Positions 9,948 through 21,640 are shown, counted from the stretch's first letter. The stretch: 64,000 nucleotides of DNA from Haliotis asinina (GCF_037392515.1 NC_090283.1:24492249-24556248); one strand, 5' to 3'. The notes: a model not told the origin generated them from the sequence alone. Numbers and translations are program-made.

Positions 9948-12205
9948 CGACAAATGTGAATCACTTGAGGCCATGGACGTGTCCGTAAATGTCCATTCTA
10001 GGACACAAAGCGTGTCGCCCTCAAAAAAAGTGCGGAGTAGATCTCCAATAAATCCCCCCAAAAGATTTTTTTCCAATAATATCGTACAGTGGAAATGCAG
10101 AGGACTCATACGTATACAGTATATAATGGTCACCTTAAAATTATGTGTCCAAAATAAATTCTCGAACGCCTATGTGCAAGGTATGGAACGTGGTCCAGAA
10201 AATCATAGGTAAAGGTACTAAATCTGGCATCCAACATCTTAAACATGGAGATCACTTACTTACTGATAAATCAGATATTGCAAATAAACTGGGTGAAAAG
10301 CTTGCTAAACATTCTTCCTCTTCTAATCATGTACCTAAATTCCAACAAAATCAAAAACAATAAGTATGAAGCCTATTACTTTCCATTCAGATAACGGGGA
10401 AGAATAGAATTAACTCTTTTCTATTCATGAACTCCTCATTGCTCTTGAACAGGCCCACGATACCGCTACAGTGGCTGATAACATACATTATCAACTCCTG
10501 GGGCACTTACCAGAATCCTCTCTGGAATCTCTTCAAATATTATTGATGATATTTGGACATCAAGTTAATTTCTTCCCTCATGACGCGACGCTATAGTAGC
10601 ACCAATACCCAAACCTGGACGTGATCACATTATCGACCAATTTCACTAGCTGGGTTTGCAAAACCATGGAACGCATGGTAAATGATCGATTTGTATGGTA
10701 CTTGAAAATCAATGGCCTTTTATCAGATATACAATGTGGTTTCCAAAAAAACAGCAGTACTGTCGATCACTTAGTGCGTTTAGAATCATTTGCTGTGTTT
10801 CTGATCTTGAAAAGGCATAGGACACTAAATACGACTTGTCCTTTTAAGATATTTACATGGATTCGAATTGTGAGGACATGTGTCTCAGTTAATAGCTAAC
10901 TTCCTAAATGACAGACAGTTGCATTCCCGTAAGATAAATAGTTGATCAACACACAAAATCCTGAACCACCTCTAGATGGCACGCCATTTAAATTTGTCTA
11001 GGAGGCCAAGATGTTATTTTTGACTCACTCTTAACGTTTCTGCCACGTATTAAATCCCTCAAAGCTAAATGCCTGAAGGCTCTTGATTTGTTGAAAGCTG
11101 TTTTAAATACTAAATGGGGAGGGGATCAAGCTACCCTCCTCCATCAATATCGATCACTCGTCCGTTCCAAACTTGATCATGGCTCTATCGTGCATGGCGG
11201 ATCCTATTAGATTCTCTCCACCACAGACCCGTGAAGGTCCCGGGGTAGAATAGGCCTTCAGCAACCCATGCTTGCCATAAAAGGTGACTAGGCTTGTCGT
11301 AAGAGGCGACTAACGGGATCGGGTGGTCAGACTAGCTGACTTGGTTGACACATGTCATCGGTTCCCCATTGCGCAGATCGATGCTCATGTTGTTGATGAC
11401 TGGATTGTCTGGTTCAGACTCGATTATTTACAGACCGTCGCCATATAGCTGGAATATTGCTAAGTGCGACGTAAAACTAAACTCACTCACTCACTCACTC
11501 ACTCTCTCCATCACCAGTGTCTAAGACTTTGTCTTGGCTCCTTTAGAACCTCTCTTGTTGACAGTCTCCACGTCGAAGCCGATGAGCCATCCTTTTTCCA
11601 ACGTCGTATCTCTCCTAACAGTAGACAAAACTATATTCTCACAAGTCTACCCGTGCATTTAACTATGTTTTAATTCTCTTTATGAGAGTCTTGTTCCGCG
11701 ACTGGGGCTTGCATTGCCCTCGAATATCTATCCCGTCCCGTATTCTTATTTCTCCTTCCTGGCATTTTTTAGACCACAGGTCGACCTAACATTAACATTT
11801 CTTTAAAAAAAATCAGAAATGAGTTACAATATAAACAAGAATATAACCAATTCAAAAATAAATATAACAAGTGCAAATCCTTATTTGTAGATGGGTCCAA
11901 GGACGGTGGCGTAAGAGCTTGTAGCATTGTCATTGGATCCAGTTCAATATCTTCTTGATTACCCGACAGCAGTTCTATTTTTACAGTTGAAGCAAACGCC
12001 ATAGTAACAGCTCTTAAGTTTATTCAAAGACATCCTAAAACATTACAAACAAAGAATGCATAATCTTTTCTGACTTTCTTTTTTGTCTCCAGGCAATTAA
12101 ATATCTATCTTGAAAACATCCATTTTTAGTTTTCTAGTTTGCCAATTCGACATCGTCTTTTGTTGGTTACCCTGCCACATTGAGGTGTCAGGAAGTCAAT
12201 GATCC
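9948..12205 (+). mobile_element. Decayed Nimb-type LINE, copy A
   Basis: Plus-strand relic with the end of ORF1 and start of the endonuclease (RSRSPINPPKRFFSNNIVQW, with KCRGL next), a jump past the rest of the endonuclease, then SKINSRTPMCKVWNVVQ, CKTMERMVNDRFVWYLK, ADEPSF...QRR, LFVDGSKDGG and DIVFCWLPCH in the RNase H part. Many stops and shifts, palm A and C motifs lost. It lies head to head with the minus-strand element ending at 9947. Confidence 0.85.
11225..11503 (+). mobile_element. SINE-A copy, insertion absent from copy B
   Basis: Full-length, 279 bases, head CCCGTGAAGGTCCCGGGGTA, tail AAAACTAAACTCACTCACTC. Flanked by an 11-base target duplication CTCTCCACCAC (11214-11224) and CTCTCCATCAC (11504-11514). 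Copy B has the empty site CTCTCCACCAC at the equivalent place (about 17630), so the insertion came after the duplication or differs between haplotypes. Confidence 0.95.
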
Positions 12206-12870
12206 CAATGCAGTTACACCCTATTAATAGCTTGCCTGTATGCTCATGGTGAATCGTGCTCTGTTTCACCTCTCTCCCATTTGAAATATTTATACCTGCA
12301 GTGAAAACGTGTACGTAAATATGTTATGGAGGTCCGAATTTATGGAAAAAAATCCCTTTAAATAACATGCCGTCAATAACTGAAAACACCCTTACACAGA
12401 GTAAAATCTCTAACGTAGATCATTTACCTTTTACTCATCTGTCACACAACGTAGTTTCGACATTTTCTGTCAGTTATCCCGGCACTGGGTGAAAGTAATG
12501 TACCGCATTTTACTCTTTCACACGCTGAACAAACCTACCTCACCTTGATTGTCAACATGTCCGAAGAGCCGAAACATGGTTGCCGTTTGATATCTCAGTG
12601 TCAAGAAATCGTCAACATGCAATGTCCTAACCATCTTTAAAAAGCAGCTTCGCACGAATGCAGTGTTAATAACATCCGCTGCTCCCGTGTTCAAGGAAGT
12701 TGACTCCACCTCCCGTTTGTGCCATTTGACCTCCCGGGTCATGAGTATGTAGAGCAGCTCAAGTCAAGCTGAACAACCTGTATAGACCTAGACATCAACA
12801 GTAAGCGTAACAGCATGGTCAGTTTCGATCATTGATCATTTCGATCATTTTAATAAGGTATCGATGCCTT
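12206..12870. other. Duplicated non-coding sequence
   Basis: Shared with copy B (about 18326-18988). No recognised gene or element; copy A has a 12-base addition near 12610 relative to B. Confidence 0.5.
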
Positions 12871-12871
12871 A

Positions 12872-13113
12872 TGAGTGAGTTCAGTTTTACGCCAGACTCA
12901 GAAATATTTCAACTATATGGCGGCCGTCTGTAAACAATCGTGTCTGGAACAGATAATCTAGTGATCAACATCATGAGCATCGATCTACCCAATCGGGATA
13001 CGATGGCATGTGTCAATGAATTCGAAGTCAACGAGCCTGCCACACGATCCCGTTAGTTGCCTCTTGCGACAAGCATGGGCTGCTGAAGACCTGTTTTACA
13101 ACAGATCTTCACG
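12872..13113 (-). mobile_element. SINE-A copy (in duplication A)
   Basis: Opens GAGTGAGTTCAGTTTTACGC and runs to CAGATCTTCACG; also present in copy B, so it predates the duplication. Confidence 0.85.
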
Positions 13114-13412
13114 ATTATAACCATGTCATGGAAAGGTCAACTATTCGCAGATATCGAGAATATGAACAGTACTCACTGTTTACATGAAGTCTTGGAAAAC
13201 TGGTGTTGAAGATCGAACAAATAAGAAAACGGAGGACAGACATCTTCACATGTAGTCATGATTTGTAACTGAACAAGGTATTGAATATTTATGAAGTATT
13301 TTAGATTCTACAACTAACACTTCGTAGTAACTCCACTCACTATCATCTGACATCAAGTCCTGTATTCTGATCAATATCTACCTCAAGAGCTAACAAGAAG
13401 ATGGCAAATAAA
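13098..13412 (-). repeat. Promoter plus first-exon module, copy 2
   Basis: Minus-strand module with a CATAAATATTCAATACC TATA-like stretch at about 13273-13290, an ATG at 13243, a 67-base exon and a GTGAGT donor. Homologous to 5283-5660 and 19222-19530. Confidence 0.65.
13177..13243 (-). CDS. Putative first coding exon with hydrophobic N-terminus
   Basis: Encodes MSVLRFLICSIFNTSFPRLH plus two residues, then donor GTGAGT at 13176 downward. LRFLICSIF could be the core of a signal peptide. Exon length and phase are the same as in the other two copies. No following exon recognised; function unknown. Confidence 0.4.
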
Positions 13413-13427
13413 CGACGACGAGTAATG

Positions 13428-13556
13428 GTGAGTGAGAGTGTTTGGCGTATAGTCGCTTTTAGCAATATCATGGGGAACATCGAAATGGTCTTAACGCAAA
13501 TAGGGAATAGAACCCGGGACGACCGTTCGCTTTGACTACTGTGCACTACATTTCAA
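13428..13556 (-). mobile_element. SINE-B copy (in duplication A)
   Basis: Worn copy: TAGTCGCTTTTAGCAATATC tail part and GGGAATAGAACCCGGGACG, the complement of a tRNA B box. Confidence 0.7.
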
Positions 13557-13699
13557 GAGAAATGGAGGACATGGCAAGAGGAGCATTATGTGTTAGACAC
13601 GGTGATCATGATAAAAAAAAATGGGTTGGTCGGTCAGTATGAAAAACGAACCAAAAGGAATGTTAATATTCTTGGTACAATCTTATGAGGTGTATGCAT

Positions 13700-13795
13700 C
13701 AAGTTGAAAAACTGGGGGGGGGGGGGGGGTAGGGTAGGTGTGAGAGAGATGTAGGTGTTTGTAAATGTAGGTGTGTAGGTGAATTCAGGTGTGAG
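13700..13795. repeat. Poly-G and (TAGGTGTG)-like low-complexity end of copy A
   Basis: An 18-G run followed by GTAGGTGTG-type repeats. On the minus strand it can be read as the Pro/Thr-rich end of the neighbouring LINE ORF1 (TPEFTYTPTFTNTYISLTPT), so the duplication edge and the LINE truncation meet here. Confidence 0.6.
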
Positions 13796-15365
13796 TGGCT
13801 GAGGTGTGTTAGTTTTAACCCATGTCAAGTCGGTCTGACAATGTATTGAAGAGGTGGATACTGATAAGGTGTTTACCTGTGGGTTTGTGTCCGAAGATGT
13901 CCTGGCAACTGATGCATATGAACCACTTGGTGCTGTTGATTCAACGATCTTTTTGGCATCTACAAAGCTAATATTTTGGGTAAATTTGATTTTAGTAATT
14001 TGTTTTTTTCCAAATTGGGCAGTCTTTTGAAAAGGAAGAATGATTTCCTGTACAGTTTGTGCACTTCTTTATGTTACTAGTACAGTCTTCTGTAACATGG
14101 CTAGTTTCACTGCAGTGGCCACATGTTATTGGTTTTGTACAGTTGTTAACACCGTGTCCATATTTTTGACATCTAAAACATCTCAAAAGATTTGGGATAT
14201 AGATGTCAACGGACATATTGCTGTAACCAACCTTGACTGACTTTGGAGGATTCGGTGAAGAGAAAGCAAAGAGGTAGGTATTTGTCTGAATGGTTTCATT
14301 GTTTCTGCGGGTAGTAAAACGCTTGACAAATATTACTCCCTGATCTTTCATTTCAGAAGCAATGTCTAACTCAGACATAGCAGCCAACAGTCGATCCCTG
14401 TCTCTGATTATACCCTTGCTGGTATTTAGTGTTCTATGGGCAGAGACTATCACAGGAACTCCAATGAACATATCCGTAGATAAAAGGTTGATAGCCTGCT
14501 GTTTTCTGCTACATTCAGTTAGAATGGATCCTGAACGCAAGTGTTTGATGTTTTGTACCTCTCCAGCTATTCCGTTGATACCTTTAGAAACCGCAAAAGG
14601 ATTAAGTTTTAAGGGAGTCTTATCCGGAGTTTCCATTATCAAAAATCGTGGCCAGTGATCAGTAGAAGCACCTTGTCGCTGTTCTCCAACATCATCAAGT
14701 GGACGTTTTGTTTTTTTGGGGGGGTGTTTGGTATTCCATGTTTAAGACATATTTGTTCATCACCCGAGCTCCCCACCCTCCACGGAGTATCACAAGGACA
14801 ATGCTAAAAACAAGCGGATCTCCAGCTTGCAGCACCAAGGATACCCAGGTGATATACTCCAGCAGAAAAATTAAGAGATTAATGATTCTACCAGATTGGC
14901 CCATGAGCCACCGCCTTCTGGCATAGGACTTTAGGCAAAGTTCACGATAAGCATATCAAAGTCAAGTCAAATATTGTTCCAAGAATAAGGGTGCCAAGAC
15001 CATAAGTTCAACAATTCCAAATAAAAATTTTGTGCTGTTGTATATAATCCATGCACAGGGCGTGGCATGACCAGCCGATTGGTTGAATCGGGCCCATTCA
15101 ACCACCCGTCTAGGTGAAGTAAGGGCCGAAGTGGTGTGTTGGGCAAATGAAACGCAGTTAAAAGCCCATCTGCCCTCAACCACCAGGATCCCGTCCTCCA
15201 CCGACACGGGACGCAACCCACGGCAAACAGGTTGCCCAATTTAGTCGCCTCTTACGACAAGCAATGGGGTGCTATGGACACATTCTGTCCCGGGTCCACA
15301 CGGGAGAAGAGCACTTAGCGTTACCCAGCACCCACCACGAGGAGGTGGCTCTTCATGGGTGCCTA
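13740..15365 (-). mobile_element. Nimb-type LINE, 5' UTR and ORF1 only
   Basis: Minus strand. 5' UTR at about 15365-14700 (GACCCGGGACAGAATG, CTTGTCGTAAGAGGCGACTA, CTAGACGGGTGGTTGAATGG), then ORF1 from about 14642. The copy stops inside ORF1 at the low-complexity end of duplication A; ORF2 is missing. Confidence 0.8.
13992..14642 (-). pseudogene. LINE ORF1, zinc-knuckle nucleic-acid-binding protein
   Basis: ORF1 proteins of I-type LINEs coat the LINE RNA. About 216 codons are open: an N-terminal domain (DKTPLKLNPFAVSKGINGIA, then SAHRTLNTSKGIIRDRD), then VDIYIPNLLRCFRCQKYGHG and two more CCHC-like knuckles (CGHCSETSHVTEDC and CTNCTGNHSSFSKDC). After KKTNY the frame shifts but homology goes on (KFTQNISFVDAKKIVES) to about 13750. 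The related ORF1 at 54850-55640 has the same order. Confidence 0.8.
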
Positions 15366-15529
15366 GAATCTCAAGAGACGGTGACTCGTGTGCCAATCTG
15401 AAAGAAGTAGTATTATTTTTCGTTTGTTGGGGTGGGGTGGGGAGCTCTGATAATGACCTATTCAGAAATTACCATGACTTCGGATACCCTACAACAAGAA
15501 AAAGCGTCCACTTGACACTGATCCAGATG
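15366..15529. other. No recognised feature
   Basis: G-rich patch and sequence between two oppositely oriented LINE copies. Confidence 0.4.
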
Positions 15530-18325
15530 TTAACGACCACCAAGGACTGTCCACTTCCCATGATTCCCATGATTCTCGTGATTGAGACTCATGATAACAC
15601 CAGACTAAAATATAGAAAGGCATACAAGGAATTGCCGGTGACGTATTAATATCAAATGTTTACGTTCCGGTGAACCGCTCGTTGAATGCAGCAAAAGACA
15701 ACAGGCTACTAACCTGACGACTACTGACACGTTCGTCGGCATTCACCTCAATGTCGACACACATATACCCAATCCTTTAAGGTGTTTTAAATGTCAGATG
15801 TTTGGTCAGGGCGTTAGTACATGCACATTGACTGTTGTGCGTGGTGAAGATTGTGAAAGCACTTATAAAAAATGCACCGATTGTTCGGGAGATTATTCCA
15901 TTTTCTCTAAAGAATGCCCTGTTTGCCAGCTAGAGATGAAAATAAGCAAGGTCAAATTCACTCAAAATATTAGTTATGCCGAGGCCAAACAGCTTGCGCA
16001 GAGAACTGAATTAAAAGAAACATGTGACTTGAAACTAAAACAGCACCTGAGTCGACCATTACAGCACCTAAAACATCATCAACCGGTTAAACAAATTTGA
16101 CTTAGGCGAACACCGATTCCCCACAGTTCTTTGCACCTGCAATAGCTAGTCAGATTGCTGAACCTCTTCCTGTCATGTCTAAAAGCCAATTGCAACCAGT
16201 GCCAGATCGTTATCATGATACATCATCTCAGTCTAAGTCAAGGTCTCACTTGTTTTCTAATGTACAATAAAATAGTAAAGGTCAAAGTAAACCTAAGCTT
16301 GATTCTTCCAAAAACAGAAGTGGCAGGGCCAACAAAGGGTCCGAAATTGTAATCATACTTTACGACAAATATGAATCACTTGAGGCCATGGACGTGTCCG
16401 TAAATGTCCATTCTAGGACACAAAGCGTGTCGCCCTCAAAAAAAGTGCGGAGTAGATCTCCAATAAATCCCCCCAAAAGATTTTTTTCCAATAATATCGT
16501 ACAGTGGAAATGCAGAGGACTCATACATATACAGTATATAATGATCACCTTAAAATTATGCGTCCAAAATAAATTCTTGAACGCCTATGTGCAAGGTATG
16601 GAACGTGGTCTAGAAAATCATAGGTAAAGGTACTAAATCTGGCATCCAACATCTTAAACATGGAGATCACTTACTTACTGATAAATCAGATATTGCAAAT
16701 AAACTGGGTGAAAAGCTTGCTAAACATTCTTCCTCTTCTAATCATGTACCTAAATTCCAACAATATCAAAAACAATAAGTATGAAGCCTATTAATTTCCA
16801 TTCAGATAACGGGGAAGAATAGAATTAACTCTTTTCTATTCATGAACTCCTCATTGCTCTTGCACAGGCCCACGATACCGCTACAGTGGCTGATAACATA
16901 CATTATCAACTCCTGAGGCACTTACCAGAATCCTCTCTGGAATCTCTTCAAATATTATTGATGATATTTGGACATCAAGTTAATTTCTTCCCTCATGACG
17001 CGACGCTATAGTAGCACCAATACCCAAACCTGGACGTGATCACATTATCGACCAATTTCACTAGCTGGGTTTGCAAAACCATGGAACGCATGGTAAATGA
17101 TCGATTTGTATGGTACTTGAAAATCAATGGCCTTTTATCAGATATACAATGTGGTTTCCAAAAAAACAGCAGTACTGTCGATCACTTAGTGCGTTTAGAA
17201 TCATTTGCTGTGTTTCTGATCTTGAAAAGGCATAGGACACTAAATACGACTTGTCCTTTTAAGATATTGACATGGCTTCGAATTGTGAGGACATGTGTCT
17301 CAGTTAATAGCTAACTTCCTAAATGACAGACAGTTTCATTCGCGTAAGATAAATAGTTTATCAACACACAAAATCCTGAACTACCTCTAGATGGCACGCC
17401 ATTTAAAGTTGTCTAGGAGGCCAAGATGTTATTTTTGACTCACTCTTAACGTTTCTGCCACGTATTAAATCCCTCAAAGCTAAATGCCTGAAGGCTCTTG
17501 ATTTGTTGAAAGCGGTTTCAAATACTAAATGGGGAGGGGATCAAGCTACCCTCCTCCATCAATATCGATCACTCGTCCGTTCCAAACTTGATCATGGCTC
17601 TATCGTGCATGGCGGATCCTATTAGATTCTCTCCACCACCAGTGTCTAAGACTTTGTCTTGGCTCCTTTAGAACCTCTCTTGTTGACAGTCTCCACGTCG
17701 AGGCCGATGAGCCATCCTTTTTCCAACGTCGTATCTCTCCTAACAGTAGACAAAACTATATTCTCACAAGTCTACCCGTGCATTTAACTATGTTTTAATT
17801 CTCTTTATGAGAGTCTTGTTCCGCGACTGGGGCTTGCATTGACCTCGAATATCTATCCCGTCCCGTATTCTTATTTCTCCTTCCTGGCATTTTTTAGACC
17901 ACAGGTCGACCTAACATTAACATTTCTTTAAAAAAAATCAGAAATAAATGAGTTACAATATAAACAAGAATATAACCAATTCAAAAATAAATATAACAAG
18001 TGCAAATCCTTATTTGTAGATGGGTCCAAGGACGGTGGCGTAAGAGCTTGTAGCATTGTCATTGGATCCAGTTCAATATCTTCTTGATTACCCGACAGCA
18101 GTTCTATTTTTACAGTTGAAGCAAACGCCATAGTAACAGCTCTTAAGTTTATTCAAAGACATCCTAAAACATTACAAACAAAGAATGCATAATCTTTTCT
18201 GACTTTCTTTTTTGTCTCCAGGCAATTAAATATCTATCTTGAAAACATCCATTTTTAGTTTTCTAGTTTGCCAATTCGACATCGTCTTTTGTTGGTTACC
18301 CAGCCACATTGAGGTGCCAGGAAGT
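15530..18325 (+). mobile_element. Decayed Nimb-type LINE, ORF1 to RNase H (includes copy B)
   Basis: ORF1 remains from about 15540 (IETHDNTRLK) through knuckles CFKCQMFGQG and CTDCSGDYSIFSKEC at 15780-15930, KFTQNISYAEAKQLAQ, and SKNRSGRANKGSEIV, running without a break into the copy-B segment at 16363 (LYDKYESLEAMDVS). From there it has the same damaged ORF2 as copy A. The continuity shows that the 16363 edge is not an element boundary but the edge of the duplicated block. Confidence 0.85.
15798..16100 (+). pseudogene. LINE ORF1 zinc-knuckle fragment
   Basis: About 100 open codons containing Cys/His spacings of the second and third knuckles of the Nimb-type ORF1; the open frame extends left of 15798 as NVDTHIPNPLRCFKC. 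Stops on both sides. Confidence 0.7.
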
Positions 18326-18988
18326 CAATGATCCCAATGCAGTTACACCCTATTAATAGCTTGCCTGTATGCTCATGGTGAATCGTGCTCTGTTTCACCT
18401 CTCTCCCATTTGAAATATTTATACCTGCAGTGAAAACGTGTACGTAAATATGTTATGGAGGTCCGAATTTATGGAAAGAAATCCCTTTAAATAACACGCC
18501 GTCAATAACTGAAAACACACTTACACAGAGTAAAATCTTTAACGTAGATCATTTACCTTTTACTCATCTGTCACACAACGTAGTTTCGACATTTTCTGTC
18601 AGTTATCCCGGCACTGGGTGAAATCAGTGTACCGCATTTTACTCTTTCACACGCTGAACAAACCTACCTCACCTTGATTGTCAACATGTCCGAAGAGCCG
18701 AAACATGGTTGCCGTTTGATATCTCAGTGTCAAGAAATGCAATGTCCTAACCATCTTTAAAAAGCAGCTTCGCACGAATGCAGTGTTAATAACATCCGCT
18801 GCTCCCGTGTTCAAGGAAGTTAACTCCACCTCCCGTTTGTGCCATTTGACCTCCCGGGTCATGAATATGTAGAGCAAGTCAAGCTGAACAACTTGTAATA
18901 GACCTAGACATCAACAGTAAGCGTAACAGCATGGTCAGTTTCGATCATTGATCATTTCGATCATTTTAATAAGGTATCGATGCCTTAT

Positions 18989-19229
18989 GAGTGAGTTCAG
19001 TTTTACGCCAGACTCAGAAATATTTCAGCTATATGGCGGCCGTCTGTAAACAATCGTGTCTGGAACAGATAATCTAGTGATCAACATCATGAGCATCGAT
19101 CTGCCCAATCGGGATACGATGGCATGTGTCAATGAATTCGAAGTCAACGAGCCTGCCACACGATCCCGTTAGTTGCCTCTTGCGACAAGCATGGGCTGCT
19201 GAAGACCTGCTTTACACCAGATCTTCACA
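18989..19229 (-). mobile_element. SINE-A copy (in duplication B)
   Basis: Counterpart of 12872-13113, same boundaries. Confidence 0.85.
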
Positions 19230-19530
19230 ATTGTAACCATGTCATGGAAAGGTCAACTATTCGCAGATATCTAGAATATGGACAGTACTCACTGTTTACA
19301 TGAAGTCTTGGAAAACTGGTGTTGAGGATCGAACAAACAAGAAAACGGAGGACAGACATCTTCACATGTTGTCATGATTTGTAACTGAACAAGGTATTGA
19401 ATATTTATGAAGTATTTTAGATTCTACAACTAACACTTCGTAGTATCTCCACTCACTATCATCTAACATCAAGTCCTGTATTCTGATCAATATCTACCTC
19501 AAGAACTAACAAGAAGATGGCAAATAAACG
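19222..19530 (-). repeat. Promoter plus first-exon module, copy 3
   Basis: Counterpart of 13098-13412 with a few substitutions; TATA-like box, ATG, 67-base exon and donor all kept. Confidence 0.65.
19293..19359 (-). CDS. Putative first coding exon with hydrophobic N-terminus
   Basis: Encodes MSVLRFLVCSILNTSFPRLH plus two residues; two conservative changes (I to V, F to L) from copy 2 in the hydrophobic core, donor GTGAGT intact. Downstream exons not recognised. Confidence 0.4.
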
Positions 19531-19540
19531 ACGACGAGTA

Positions 19541-19677
19541 ATGGTGAGTTTGGCGTATAGTCGCTTTTAGCAATATCATGGGGAACACCGAAATGGTCTT
19601 AACGCAAATAGGGAATAGAACCCGGGATATAAGCGTGACGACCGTTCGCTTTGACCACTGTGCACTACATTTCAAGA
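19541..19677 (-). mobile_element. SINE-B copy (in duplication B)
   Basis: Counterpart of 13428-13556; keeps GATATAAGCGTGACGACCG, part of which copy A has lost. Confidence 0.7.
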
Positions 19678-19945
19678 GTAATGGAGGACATGGCAAGAGG
19701 AGCATTTATATGTGTTAGACATGGTGATCATGATAAAAAAAATTGGGTTGGTCGGTCAGTATGAAAAACGAACTAAAAGGAATGTTAATGTTCTTGGTAC
19801 AATCTTATGAGGTGTACGCATCACCCTAAAATCCTAAAATCACCCTATTCCGTGTTGTGTGTGTGTGTGTGGGGGGGGGGGGGGGGTAGGTGTGAGAGAT
19901 ATGTAGGTGTTTGTGAATGTAGGTGTGTGTGAGAGAGAGAGAGAG

Positions 19946-20930
19946 CGAGTTCACTTTTACCAATTTTCACGCGAGTTTCACGGCTCATTTAATAGCCTTT
20001 CAGGAAAATTGAAGGGTGTTGGTTGGGGGTTGCCTGTAACACTAGACTGGCGGTTTATGTTTTCACCCTGGGACATAACCGATATAAGGGATTAGGTTTA
20101 TCATCTTAGTACATCAATCCTAATGCGCATTCCGATTGGTTTGTCATATTTACGCAAAGAATATTCATCCATTGGAGAACGTCCTTCTTTTAGAGGAGGG
20201 AAAAGGTAAGTGGTGACCCATAAAATAGAGTGCCACCCCCCTCACACTACAGACACTAAATATTGGAAAAAATATACGTAATGAATACGTACGAGATAAA
20301 ATAATACGATAAGCTGAAATCACTGAACAGGATGCTTGAAATAATTGTACGGGACACACAGTGGAGATTTGAGATCCACCAATGTTTCTGATAGTGTGAT
20401 CATTACACAAACGTACACCAAATTATCTTTGAAAACTTTAAGTGAAAGCTAGTGGAATATGCCACTGGACAAACAAAGGCATCAGCATCTATGTCGAAAC
20501 GTCGATTTAACAGAATGAAGACGTTGTATGTGAAAATAGTCCTCATCGTCTACATGGCCAATCACGGAAGCGCACGTAAAATACAGAAAACATCTCGCAA
20601 GATCTTTGGAGATGACACTCAGCTGGAAACACGATAGCTATTGTGTAAACAAACGCTTATGTGTCTGAATCTGTCGGCGTTCGTGGCCCTATCATTATTA
20701 AAACATTCAGATTAAACAATACATTTCTGGTAGCCATGTTCTTTACAATATCAAAATCAATACATACTCGTAAAGAAAAATAAACCTGCAATTTTGTTTC
20801 GGAGTTTACTTACTGAGTGCGAATAACTGATTTAAACAAGACATCAGTGCTCAGTTACAGTAAAAGTATCGCTTTGAATTTCCAAAACATGATTGTCGAG
20901 TATGTTTTGGAAAAAACCCACTGAGAGGCT
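19946..20930. other. No recognised feature
   Basis: AT-rich, no convincing exon or repeat. A 60-codon open frame at 20452-20637 has no family resemblance I know. Confidence 0.45.
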
Positions 20931-20934
20931 ATTA

Positions 20935-21640
20935 AAGCCACGTGGTCAGATTAAATGTCAATATCTGGTGTGACTACCGTGAGGATCGATAACAGCGGTG
21001 ATGCACAGAAGAAAGAAGATGCCGAATGCTGCCTTCTAGAATGTTTTGATACCTTTTCTGAAGTGCCGTGTGAAGTTTTTGTCACGTCTGAAGGAGCGGA
21101 TACAGAGTATCCCACAGATGTTTAATGAGGACAAATAAAGTGAAGGCCAAGGTAACACCTGAGCACTCCCTGGAGGAAGTCCTGTCAAACACCTGCTACG
21201 TGAGGTCGAGCAGTATCATGCTGGAAAGATCAATCACTGACGTTGATAGCGGGAACGACGTGACGCTGAACTGGTCCTCTGGCAAAAGGTCTGGCTTCCC
21301 ATAACCAATTGAGCACTCTCTGGTCGGAGATTCGGCGCAGTCTCGGGATTTGTATTGTTGTGGATGATGCGGACGTGGTGTTTGAACGAAGATGTCTCAA
21401 TCGGATGAAGCAATCCTCGGCGGAGGTGGTAACTCTAGGTCGACCTGGTCTAGGATCGATAGGTTTGCAATGGTCTGTGTGGACGCGATGAAGAGCCTTG
21501 CCACCTCATGTTGCAATGCCCGTCCTTGTAAACGGCCGATGACGTTGCGTCGTTGAGCTTCTGTCAGACTTTTCATTCTCTTGTTGTCTACAGCGGCACG
21601 TGGAGTACCATTGTTGTGGCTTTTTTAGATCCTTCAGTCA
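20935..21640 (-). pseudogene. Tc1-like transposase relic
   Basis: Minus strand. ATG at 21576 opens MKSLTEAQRRNVIGRLQGRA, then LQHEVARLF, the helix-turn-helix start of Tc1 transposases. Further on, in shifting frames: RPRVTT-like linker, RLRHLRSN, RISDQRVLNWL, then RPHVAGV...QDFLQ, KHLWDTLYPLLQ and EGSIRHLLSSVHHRC, which match the last part of the Tc1 DDE core. Most of the central core is deleted and there are several stops. Terminal repeats were not found. Confidence 0.75.

Larger units (their letters stand above)
9948..13795 (+). repeat. Direct duplication, copy A
   Basis: Matches 16363-19945 base for base over most of its length. In the first 257 bases I count six differences, all transitions. 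Contents: decayed Nimb LINE (9948-12205), a SINE-A, a promoter/first-exon module and a SINE-B. Copy A has an extra SINE-A at 11225-11503 that copy B lacks. Start offset between copies is 6415 bases. At 9948 the LINE begins in mid ORF1, while in copy B the ORF1 continues to the left, so B keeps the older junction. Confidence 0.93.
16363..19945 (+). repeat. Direct duplication, copy B
   Basis: Partner of 9948-13795. Lacks the 279-base SINE-A of copy A. Right edge lies in GTAGGTGTG-type low-complexity DNA near 19880-19945. Confidence 0.93.
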
